This document shows, piece after piece, positions 30,970 to 38,435 of a DNA stretch of 64,000 nucleotides. Source of the DNA: Constrictibacter sp. MBR-5. Lineage in GTDB: Bacteria > Pseudomonadota > Alphaproteobacteria > JAJUGE01. A program made the translations under genes and the position numbers. The notes beneath the pieces were generated by a model. The model saw nothing but the letters and a program-made list of their open reading frames with translations, was not told the origin of the DNA and ran no database searches. The stretch covers positions 248,001 through 312,000 of the forward strand of contig NZ_JBEPTK010000004.1 of the NCBI RefSeq assembly GCF_040549485.1. Direction: 5' to 3'. Every line of letters starts with the position of its first letter. The first letter of the stretch is position 1.

Positions 30970-31015
30970 TGGACAGCCCCCTGGTTGTCAGTCGCTTTGA
31001 CGCGCCGGGAGCATG

Positions 31016-31351
31016 TCACGGATCCGGCGGCGCCGAAACCGAGGAGGCAGCTTCGGGGGCAGCGCGCAGCCGGCGGGCGCCGGCAGCCCACACCAGCGCC
31101 ACCGCCGGCACGCCGAGGACGGCCCAGGCCGGCAGCCGCAGGACCGTGGCCGCCAGGGGGTACGCCCACGGCGGGCCGGTCTCCGCCGCGACGGCCAGGG
31201 CCGCCGGGCCGCCCGGGTCGAGGGCGCGCCAGACCCGGCCGAGCGTCTGGACCTCATAGCTGCCGGTCAGCAGCCACGCGACGGCCTCGCTGCCGAGCGC
31301 CGCCGCGGCGCCGGCGGCGAGAAGCCAGCCGATCCAGCGCAGAACGGTCAT
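31016..31351 (-). CDS. Small predicted membrane protein, unknown function
   Basis: A 111-aa protein from ATG 31351 (ATG 31366 is equally possible). It has two hydrophobic segments, about residues 5-26 (IGWLLAAGAAAALGSEAVAW) and 70-92 (YPLAATVLRLPAWAVLGVPA), and between them a conserved-looking SYEVQTLGRVWRALDPG stretch. It is divergent from the thioesterase gene. I recognise no family. Confidence 0.6.
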   Translation of the reverse strand: MTVLRWIGWLLAAGAAAALGSEAVAWLLTGSYEVQTLGRVWRALDPGGPAALAVAAETGPPWAYPLAATVLRLPAWAVLGVPAVALVWAAGARRLRAAPEAASSVSAPPDP

Positions 31352-31425
31352 GGCATGGCGCCGCATGCGCGACACGCCCTTATGGTCTTTGCGCGAGGGG
31401 CCGGTTCCCCTAAACTCCGCGCGCC

Positions 31426-31911
31426 ATGAAGATAGAAGCACCCTTCGACCAGCATCGCGACATCGTCCGGCCCGAGTGGATCGACTACAACGGCCATATG
31501 AACGTCGCGTACTACATGCTCGCCTTCGACAACGCGACCGACACCTTCTACAATGCGCTGGGTGTCGGAGCGGACTACAAGGAGGGCGGCCACTTCTCGA
31601 CCTTCACGCTGGAGGCGCACATCACCTACGACCGCGAGGTGATGCAGGGCGATCCATTGCGGATCACCACGCAGCTTCTCGATTTCGACGCCAAGCGCAT
31701 TCACTATTTCCACCAGATGTATCATGCGGAAGCCGGCTACATCGCCTCGACCAATGAACTGATCTCGATCCATATCGACATGCGCATACGGCGCTCGGCC
31801 CCGATGCCCGATCCGTTGCTCGAACGATTGGCCGCGATGCGCGATGCGCATGCCGCCCTGCCGAAGCCGCCGCAGGCCGGGCGGATCATCGGCATACGCC
31901 GTGCTGGCTGA
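31426..31911 (+). CDS. Acyl-CoA thioesterase, hot-dog fold (4HBT_2-like)
   Basis: A 161-aa thioesterase-like protein. The family motif VRPEWIDYNGHMNVAYYMLAFD near residue 14 carries the Asp and the helix that face the acyl-CoA thioester. HFSTFTLEAHITYDREV and HIDMRIRRSAPMP follow the usual strand order. Related proteins occur in carnitine and phenylacetate gene sets, but none of those genes is here. It overlaps the start of the next gene by 11 bp. Confidence 0.85.
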   Translation: MKIEAPFDQHRDIVRPEWIDYNGHMNVAYYMLAFDNATDTFYNALGVGADYKEGGHFSTFTLEAHITYDREVMQGDPLRITTQLLDFDAKRIHYFHQMYHAEAGYIASTNELISIHIDMRIRRSAPMPDPLLERLAAMRDAHAALPKPPQAGRIIGIRRAG

Positions 31912-32416
31912 GACCGGAAGGACGCTCCTCACAGCGATCGCGGTCGTCGTCGCCCTCGCCGCGGCGGCAGCACCGGCGGCGGCCGACTGCAACGATCCGC
32001 CCGCACCGGGGGTGGAGTGGCGCCGCTGCTATTTCGACGGCCGTGACCTGCGCAAGATCGATCTCACCCAGGCGCGGCTTCACGACGCCACCTTCCAGCG
32101 CGCCGACCTCCGCGAGGCGACGCTGGCGGGTGCCGACGCGTCGCGCGCAAAATTCTTCTCGTCGGATATGACCGATGCCAACCTGAATGGCGCCGTCCTG
32201 CGCGAGGCGGACTTCACACGGGCGGACCTCACCCGCGCCACGTTCCGCGGCGCCCAACTTCTGCGGACGCGCTTCTTCCGTGCGACCCTGCGCGACGCCG
32301 ACTTCACCGGCGCGCAGATGCGCGGCACGGACTTCCTGAACGCCGATCTGTCGGGCGCGACCTGGGTCGACGGCACCCGGCGCTGCGCCGAGGGTTCCAT
32401 CGGCCAGTGCCAATAG
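31901..32416 (+). CDS. Exported pentapeptide-repeat protein
   Basis: A 171-aa protein with a signal peptide (LLTAIAVVVALAAAAAPAAA, cut before DCND). The mature part has about 14 consecutive A(D/N)LxX-type repeats, for example ADLREATLAGADASRA and ADLTRATFRGAQL, which build a right-handed quadrilateral beta-helix. Cys pairs at both ends (DCND/RRCYF, RRCAEGSIGQCQ) may form disulfides in the periplasm. GTG 31901 is chosen because it overlaps the thioesterase end and puts the signal peptide at the N-terminus. Confidence 0.78.
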   Translation: MLAETGRTLLTAIAVVVALAAAAAPAAADCNDPPAPGVEWRRCYFDGRDLRKIDLTQARLHDATFQRADLREATLAGADASRAKFFSSDMTDANLNGAVLREADFTRADLTRATFRGAQLLRTRFFRATLRDADFTGAQMRGTDFLNADLSGATWVDGTRRCAEGSIGQCQ

Positions 32417-32421
32417 GTCGA

Positions 32422-32444
32422 AGGGCCGGGCCGGCTTAGGCCCT
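32422..32444 (+). terminator. Stem-loop after the pentapeptide gene
   Basis: AGGGCC and GGCCCT pair across an 11-nt GC-rich loop just after the gene. There is no T-run, so termination is possible rather than certain. Confidence 0.35.
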
Positions 32445-32580
32445 CTGCACCGCGGCGCGCGCCACCGGCCGCGATGGATCTGGCGGTCACCATGACGCTA
32501 GAACAACAATATGCAGCGGCATCCTGTTCCCGGCGAATGGGATCTTGGCCGCGCACCCTCGGCTCGATCGGCTCATCACC

Positions 32581-33564
32581 ATGGCTACGATGCAGCGGCC
32601 CAGTGTCAGCGACGATTCGCTCCTGCTGGAGTCGAACCCGGCCCGGAGCGACTGCCCCACCCCTCTCCTCTCGGTGCTGGTCCCCTTCTATGAAACGAGC
32701 CCGACGGCGTTGCTCGAGGCTCTGACACGGCAGGCTGCAGGGAAACCGGACGTCGAGCTCGTCTTCGCCGACGACGGCTCCGACGATGCGAGGTACGGTC
32801 GGGCCGTCGGCGAAGCGATATCGCGTTCCGCGGTGCCGGCGGCGCTGCTCACCGCGCGGCGCAATGTCGGCCGCGCGGCGATCCGCAACGCGCTGACCCG
32901 CGCCGCCCGCGGCACCTATGTCCTGTTCGTCGACTGCGACCTGCAGCCGGGAAGCCCGGAGTACCTGAACCGCTGGCTCGAGCTCGTCCGCAAGGGCTGC
33001 ACCGATGTCGGCTATGGCGGGTTCCGGATGCAACCATGCGACGCTGGAGCAGATCCGCTTCACGCCTACTATTCGGCCCGCTCGGACTGTCTGCCCGCCG
33101 AAGAACGGCAGCGCGAACCGGCGAAATACACCTACACTAACAACCTTCTCGTCAGGCGGCAGGTGGCCCTGGCCGAACCCTTCGACGAGCGGTTCAAGGG
33201 CTGGGGCTGGGAGGACGTCGAGTGGGCGCTGCGCGCGGCGCAGCGCTGCACGATCCGACATGTCGACAATCCTGTCCTGAATCCGGCCGATGGCTCGGCC
33301 CGATCGCTGCTCCGGAAATTCAGCGAGTCTGTCGGCAATTTCGCCCTCCTGCGGCGCCTGCACCCGGCCGAGGTCGAGAAGTTCCCCATCTTCCGCGCCA
33401 GCAGGATTTTCGGTCTCGTACCGATGCTCTCGCTGATGCTTCCGGTCCTGGAGGTCATCGCGATCGATACGCATGAGCTGTTTCCCATGCAACTCCGCTA
33501 TCTCGCGCTGAAGCTGTATCGTGCCTGTCTCTACGGGGCAGCTCACGACATTGACGAAGCATGA
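32581..33564 (+). CDS. Family 2 glycosyltransferase (GT-A fold)
   Basis: A 327-aa soluble glycosyltransferase that transfers a sugar from a nucleotide donor. LSVLVPFYETSP near residue 26 opens the Rossmann-like donor domain, FADDGSDD binds the nucleotide, the metal-binding DxD sits in VLFVDCDLQPGS and the catalytic region is GWGWEDVEWALRA near 213. A C-terminal basic, amphipathic tail could bind the membrane. The start is uncertain: ATG 32581 or ATG 32590, neither with a strong ribosome site. No other polysaccharide genes are adjacent, so the acceptor is unknown. Confidence 0.82.
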   Translation: MATMQRPSVSDDSLLLESNPARSDCPTPLLSVLVPFYETSPTALLEALTRQAAGKPDVELVFADDGSDDARYGRAVGEAISRSAVPAALLTARRNVGRAAIRNALTRAARGTYVLFVDCDLQPGSPEYLNRWLELVRKGCTDVGYGGFRMQPCDAGADPLHAYYSARSDCLPAEERQREPAKYTYTNNLLVRRQVALAEPFDERFKGWGWEDVEWALRAAQRCTIRHVDNPVLNPADGSARSLLRKFSESVGNFALLRRLHPAEVEKFPIFRASRIFGLVPMLSLMLPVLEVIAIDTHELFPMQLRYLALKLYRACLYGAAHDIDEA

Positions 33565-33646
33565 GCGCAAGCCTCTAGCCGCATCGCGATATCTCCCGTA
33601 CCAAATCGGGCAGCGACCGACGAAACGAAGCCCGGTGGATCGAGCG

Positions 33647-34861
33647 ATGCTGGAAGAGGTCAAGCGGATTCTGGATGCGGAACGCGACGACCAGGCGTCG
33701 TTCCTGGCCCAGCTGGTGAGCATCCCGTCCGACAATCCCCCGGGCGATTGCGCCGCCCACGCCGATGCTGCCGCCACCCTTCTGGAGGCGATGGGCTTCG
33801 TCGTCGAGCGCCACGTCGTGCCGGCGGCCGAAGTGGCTGCAGTAGGCATGCGCAGCGTCACCAACCTCGTCGTCCGCCACCGGTTCGGCGACGGACCGAC
33901 CCTGGCGCTCAATGCCCATGGCGACGTGGTTCCGCCCGGCGAGGGCTGGACGGTCGCCCCCTATGGCGGCCGGATCGTCGACGGCCGCCTGTACGGTCGC
34001 GGTGCGGCCGTGTCGAAATCGGACTTCGCCACCTATGCCTTCGCCCTCCGGGCCTTGCGCGACGCAGGCACCGCGTTGCGCGGGACGGTTGAACTTCACC
34101 TGACGTACGATGAGGAGGCGGGCGGCGAGATCGGCCCGAAATGGCTCCTCGATCAGGGGATATCGCGGCCGGACATAGCGATCGCGGCCGGCCTCTCCTA
34201 CGGCGTCGTGACGGCGCACAATGGGGTCCTGCACCTGGAGATCGAGCTGCGGGGCCGGTCCGCCCATGCCGCGAAGCCGGAAACCGGTGCCGACGCTCTA
34301 GAGGCTGCCACCGCGGTGCTGCAAGCCCTCTACGCGCACCGCAAGAGCTACCGGGCCATCCGATCGAGGGTCGATGGAATCGGCTCACCGAATCTTGTCG
34401 TCGGCCTCATCCGCGGCGGCATCAACACCAACGTCGTGCCGGACCAGGTCACGCTCCGCCTCGACCGGCGCATCATCCCGGAGGAGACGCCGGACGCCGT
34501 CGAGGCTGAGCTTCGGCAAGTTGTCGAAGCCGCCGGCACTGCGGGCGTGACCTGTGGCATCAGGCGGGTCATGGCTGCCGCACCGCTCGCGCCGACGCCG
34601 GCGAGCGAGGCGCTGGCATCGGTAGTCTGCCGCCACGCCACGCGGATCTTTGGCGAGCCGGTCGAGACGGCGGGGGTCCCGCTCTATACCGACGCAAGGC
34701 ACTATGCCGCCCGCGGTATTCCGATCGTCCTCTATGGGACGGGCCCACGCAGCTTCGTCGACGCAGGGGCCCACGGGGCGGACGAACACGTGCTGCTGGA
34801 CGACCTATGGAAAGCGACCGAGGTCGTTGCCGCCTCGATCTGCGAACTGCTCGGGACGTGA
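33647..34861 (+). CDS. M20-family peptidase/deacylase-like protein with altered metal site
   Basis: A 404-aa member of the ArgE/DapE/CPG2 (M20) family. The first metal His is in LNAHGDVVPPGEGW, the Glu pair in LTYDEEAGGE near 160 and the late His in AGAHGADEHVLL near 382. The segment that normally reads GRGAxDxKG reads GRGAAVSKSD here, so the metal-bridging Asp is Val. The later Glu/Asp ligand (usually in GEPT) falls in IAAGLSYGVV and is also missing. I recall similar SKSDFATY proteins elsewhere, so this looks like a conserved subfamily. It is followed by a GatC-like gene and an amidase. ATG 33647 is chosen; the open frame reaches back to 33521. Confidence 0.82.
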   Translation: MLEEVKRILDAERDDQASFLAQLVSIPSDNPPGDCAAHADAAATLLEAMGFVVERHVVPAAEVAAVGMRSVTNLVVRHRFGDGPTLALNAHGDVVPPGEGWTVAPYGGRIVDGRLYGRGAAVSKSDFATYAFALRALRDAGTALRGTVELHLTYDEEAGGEIGPKWLLDQGISRPDIAIAAGLSYGVVTAHNGVLHLEIELRGRSAHAAKPETGADALEAATAVLQALYAHRKSYRAIRSRVDGIGSPNLVVGLIRGGINTNVVPDQVTLRLDRRIIPEETPDAVEAELRQVVEAAGTAGVTCGIRRVMAAAPLAPTPASEALASVVCRHATRIFGEPVETAGVPLYTDARHYAARGIPIVLYGTGPRSFVDAGAHGADEHVLLDDLWKATEVVAASICELLGT

Positions 34862-34951
34862 CCGGCGAACGTCCACAATGATGGCATGCGGATTGCTGCC
34901 GCTTCCCCTGGCAGCGGCCTGCTGCCCGACATTCCGCCTCCGGAGACATCG

Positions 34952-35164
34952 ATGAAGCGTTTCGAAGCGAAGCAGGTCCGCGACCAGGTCCAACGAACGA
35001 CCGGCGCCGTTCTGTCCGAAGCATCGTCTGCACGAACGGCGCGCATGCTGACCGCCGTGAGTGCAACGCTCGACCGCTACGCGGGCGATTCCCTGTTCGA
35101 CACCGAACCCGCCCTGCTCTCCACGACGCTGGGCAGTCTGCGCAACGGGAGTAAGAGCCGATGA
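34952..35164 (+). CDS. Small GatC/AtzG-like protein coupled to the amidase
   Basis: A 70-aa protein, helical and charged, starting at ATG 34952 with GGAG 10 bp upstream. Its last codons overlap the amidase ATG (ATGA), so the two are probably translated as a pair. AtzG and GatC are small helical partners of amidase-signature enzymes, and AtzG-type genes lie in just this place before the AtzE amidase. The sequence match itself is weak (helical segment VRDQVQRTTGAVLSE, then DSLFDTEPA). The role as partner subunit is inferred. Confidence 0.55.
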   Translation: MKRFEAKQVRDQVQRTTGAVLSEASSARTARMLTAVSATLDRYAGDSLFDTEPALLSTTLGSLRNGSKSR

Positions 35165-36576
35165 GCGATCCCGTGCACTGGACGCTGGTCGAGGCCGCGG
35201 ACGCCGTCGACAGCGGCCGCATCTCCTCGCGGGAACTCACCGAGGCCTGTCTCCGGCGCATCGAGACGTTGCAGCCGATCCTCAACTGCTTCATTCACGT
35301 CGATGCGGAAGAGGCGCTCGCGGAAGCTGACGCTGCCGACTCCCGACGCGCGCGCGGCGAACCGCTCGGCCCGCTCCACGGCGTTCCGCTGGCGCACAAG
35401 GACATGTATTACGCCGCGGGCCGGCTCTCGACCTGCGGCTCGAAGATCCGTAAGGACTTCCGTCCCGAGGAATCCGGTACCGTGATGGAGCGTCTATCGG
35501 TGGCGGGCGCCGTCCATCTCGGCGGCCTCAACATGTCTGAGTTCGCTGTCGGCCCCACCGGCCACAACGCGCATTGGGGCCACTGCCGCAATCCCTGGAA
35601 CCCGGCGCACGTAACCGGTGGCTCGTCGAGTGGTTCAGGCTCGGCCGTCGGTGGCCGCCTGGCGTTTGCAGCGCTGGGCTCCGACACGGGAGGGTCGATC
35701 CGACTGCCGGCCGGGATATGCGGTCTGGTCGGTATCAAGCCGACACAGACCCGCGTCAGCCGGAACGGGGTCATGGGACTCTCTTTCTCGCTCGACTCGG
35801 TCGGGCCGCTGGCGCGCACGGTGCGCGACTGTGCACGGGTCTTCGGCATCGTCGCGGGCCACGACCCGAAGGATCCGACGAGCAGCCAGGAACCGGTCGA
35901 CGACTACGAAGCGGCCGCATGCCGGCCCGAGGTGAAGGGCCTGCGGATCGGCGTTCCGACCAACTACTATTACGACGGCGCCGCCGACGAGGTCCGGGCG
36001 CTGATGCAGCAGAGCCTGAAGGCCTTCGCGGATCTCGGCGCGGAGATCGTCGAGATCGAGATTCCCGACCAGGAGCATATCGGCGATCTCGCCGCCGCCA
36101 CGATGGGCCCGGAATCGGGCACGCTGCATCATGCTTGGCTGCGTGACCGGCCCGAGGACTATGGACCTCAAGTGCGTGCCCGCCTCGAGCCGGGGCTGTC
36201 GACCCCCGGCACTTGGTACCTGCGCGCACAGCAGATCCGGCCGCAGATGGTGCGGCGCTTCGTCGAGAACGTCTTCAGCCGGTGCGACGTGCTTCACCTG
36301 CCGACGCTGAACGTGCCGGTGCCGACCGTCGAGGAAACCGATCTGGGGGACGGGCCCGACTTTGCGCGCATGGTGGCGCGGATGACCCACTGCACGCGGC
36401 CGCTGAACTATCTGACGGTGCCCAGCCTCGCCGTCCCGGCCGGCTTCACTGCCAACGGTCTCCCGGCCGGCTTCCAACTCGCCGGGCGCCCATTCGGGGA
36501 GGCGCTGCTGTTCTCTGTCGCCGCCGCGTACGAAGCGGCGACGGATTGGACATCGTGCAGACCGGCACTGGGCTGA
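35161..36576 (+). CDS. Amidase-signature family amidase
   Basis: A 471-aa amide hydrolase. The Ser-cisSer-Lys triad is visible: Lys in GVPLAHKDMYYAAG near residue 80, the cis-Ser and the nucleophile in GGSSSGSGSAVGG and SDTGGSIRLPAG near 150-180. The C-terminal domain is ordinary length. It resembles AtzE/GatA-type and aryl-amidase proteins; context does not support a tRNA amidotransferase, because gatB is absent. It follows the M20-like and GatC-like genes and may act on a small amide produced by the former. Confidence 0.9.
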   Translation: MSDPVHWTLVEAADAVDSGRISSRELTEACLRRIETLQPILNCFIHVDAEEALAEADAADSRRARGEPLGPLHGVPLAHKDMYYAAGRLSTCGSKIRKDFRPEESGTVMERLSVAGAVHLGGLNMSEFAVGPTGHNAHWGHCRNPWNPAHVTGGSSSGSGSAVGGRLAFAALGSDTGGSIRLPAGICGLVGIKPTQTRVSRNGVMGLSFSLDSVGPLARTVRDCARVFGIVAGHDPKDPTSSQEPVDDYEAAACRPEVKGLRIGVPTNYYYDGAADEVRALMQQSLKAFADLGAEIVEIEIPDQEHIGDLAAATMGPESGTLHHAWLRDRPEDYGPQVRARLEPGLSTPGTWYLRAQQIRPQMVRRFVENVFSRCDVLHLPTLNVPVPTVEETDLGDGPDFARMVARMTHCTRPLNYLTVPSLAVPAGFTANGLPAGFQLAGRPFGEALLFSVAAAYEAATDWTSCRPALG

Positions 36577-36653
36577 GGCTCTATTGACTGCGGGTATCGT
36601 CGGCGGGTCTTGGAGGCTAGGCTTCCGGGCTCCGCCGACACCAGCCCAGAGCC

Positions 36654-38429
36654 ATGCGCCCCCGTCTTAGAAAACGCTATCTCCTCGTCCGCCTGAGGCG
36701 GCTCGGGCGCAACAACGATCTGATCCTGATACTGCTGTCGCTGGTCATAGGCGTTGCCGCCGGCGCGGGCAGTGTCCTCTTCCGCGACCTGATCCTGCTG
36801 ATCCAGGACGTGGCATTCGAGACGGCCCACGAGCGACTTCACGTCCTCGTGGTGAGTCTGCCGTGGTGGCGCATCCTGCTGGCCACCACCATCGGCGGTC
36901 TCTTGGTCGGCCTCTACATCCAATTCATTGCCAAGGGCCGTCACCCGAACGGTGTTGGGCAGGTCATGGAGGCGAGTGCCCTATATGGCGGCCGCATGTC
37001 GCTTGTCCGAAGCCTGCACGGCGCTGCGATCAACGCGATCTCGCTGGGCGTGGGCGGCTCTGCCGGCAGAGAGGGGCCCGTCGTCCACCTTGGTGCCGCG
37101 GTCGGCGCCTTCGTGGCGGAGAAATTGTCACTCTCGCGCTCTCTGACACGGACGCTTCTCGCGTGCGGAGTCGCCGCCGCGGTCGCCGCATCGTTCAATG
37201 CGCCGCTGGCCGGCGTGTTCTTCGCGCTTGAGGTGGTGATCGGGCACTACGCCTTGTCGGCGTTCGCGCCGATCGTCGTCGCCTCGGTGGTCGCGACGAT
37301 CATATCGAGGCTGAAGTACGGCGCCTTTCCGGCCTTCATCGTTCCCGAGCACCAGCTGGGGTCGTTCCTCGAATTCCCGGCCTTCGCGCTGATCGGGGTG
37401 TGCGCCGCCCTCGCAGCCATCGTCCTGATGCGCAGTATCGCCGTCGTCCAGGTGGCGTTCGATCGGACCAAGCTGCCGCGCTGGTCACGGCCGATGATCG
37501 GCGGCCTCCTTCTCGGCCTCATCGCACTCGCCTTCCCGGAGGTTCTCGGCGTCGGGTATGGTCCAACCGACGATACGCTGCGAGGGCAGACGGACGAGCA
37601 GCTGTTGTTCATCCTGATCGCCGCCAAGATCCTCGCGACGGCGATTACGCTCGGCAGCGGCTTCGGTGGCGGAATGTTCAGTCCCTCACTGTTCGTCGGT
37701 GCCATGGTTGGTGGCGCCTTCGGCAGCGTCGCAGGGGAGCTTTCACCGGCGCTGTTCTCGGGGATCGGGGCCTACGCGATGATCGGCATGGGTGCGGTCG
37801 CCGGGGCGGTGATGGGCGCGCCGATATCGACCATCCTGATCATATTCGAACTCACTGCGGACTATGAATTGACCACCGCGGTCATGGTGGCGACGGTCAC
37901 GGCGAGCGTGCTTACCCGGCAGTTGCACGGTCGATCATATTTCCGCTGGCAGCTCGAGCGCGCGGGCGTCAACCTGGAAAGCCGGCTCGAGATCGACATC
38001 CTCCGCACGCTAAAGGTCGGCGGCATCATGAGCCGCAACTATGCATCCGTGCCCCGCTCGGCGGAACTCGCGCAGCTACGGATTCTACTGCAGAGCGCAC
38101 CGTACGGAGAACTCTTCGTCATCACAGAAGACGGCCGGCTCTACGGCACGATCACCCTGGCGGACTTGGCCGAAGCGGCGTTCGACCACCAGCTCGACGG
38201 CCTCGTGAACGCCGGAGACGTAGCCCGACTCAACCCGCCGATCCTGGAAGCTCACGATACTCTGGAAACGGCGATCGAGCTTATGGACACCACCCACGAG
38301 GAGCACATCCCCGTCATCGACAGTGCAGGCAGCAGGCGTCTCGTCGGCTTCGTCCACGAGCGCGACGTGATGCTGGCCTACAACAAGGCGCTGGTGCAGC
38401 TTCACCGCGACGCGGGCGCCGCCTACTGA
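36654..38429 (+). CDS. ClC-family chloride channel/exchanger with CBS pair
   Basis: A 591-aa membrane protein. The ClC selectivity segments are present: GSAGREGPVVHLGAA near residue 135 with the gating Glu, and GSGFGGGMFSPSLFVGA near 338. About twelve hydrophobic segments precede a C-terminal cytoplasmic pair of CBS domains from about 445 (GGIMSRNYASVPRSAELAQL and HDTLETAIELMDTTHEEHIP). The Glu in GREGP suggests Cl-/H+ exchange rather than a channel, by family knowledge. It is 77 bp after the amidase. CBS domains often bind adenine nucleotides. Confidence 0.9.
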   Translation: MRPRLRKRYLLVRLRRLGRNNDLILILLSLVIGVAAGAGSVLFRDLILLIQDVAFETAHERLHVLVVSLPWWRILLATTIGGLLVGLYIQFIAKGRHPNGVGQVMEASALYGGRMSLVRSLHGAAINAISLGVGGSAGREGPVVHLGAAVGAFVAEKLSLSRSLTRTLLACGVAAAVAASFNAPLAGVFFALEVVIGHYALSAFAPIVVASVVATIISRLKYGAFPAFIVPEHQLGSFLEFPAFALIGVCAALAAIVLMRSIAVVQVAFDRTKLPRWSRPMIGGLLLGLIALAFPEVLGVGYGPTDDTLRGQTDEQLLFILIAAKILATAITLGSGFGGGMFSPSLFVGAMVGGAFGSVAGELSPALFSGIGAYAMIGMGAVAGAVMGAPISTILIIFELTADYELTTAVMVATVTASVLTRQLHGRSYFRWQLERAGVNLESRLEIDILRTLKVGGIMSRNYASVPRSAELAQLRILLQSAPYGELFVITEDGRLYGTITLADLAEAAFDHQLDGLVNAGDVARLNPPILEAHDTLETAIELMDTTHEEHIPVIDSAGSRRLVGFVHERDVMLAYNKALVQLHRDAGAAY

Positions 38430-38435
38430 TCCGGG

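Noticed and set aside
35161-36576. Glutamyl-tRNA amidotransferase subunit A
   Set aside because: gatB is absent, and the small neighbour is only GatC-like in position and size. A general amidase call is safer.
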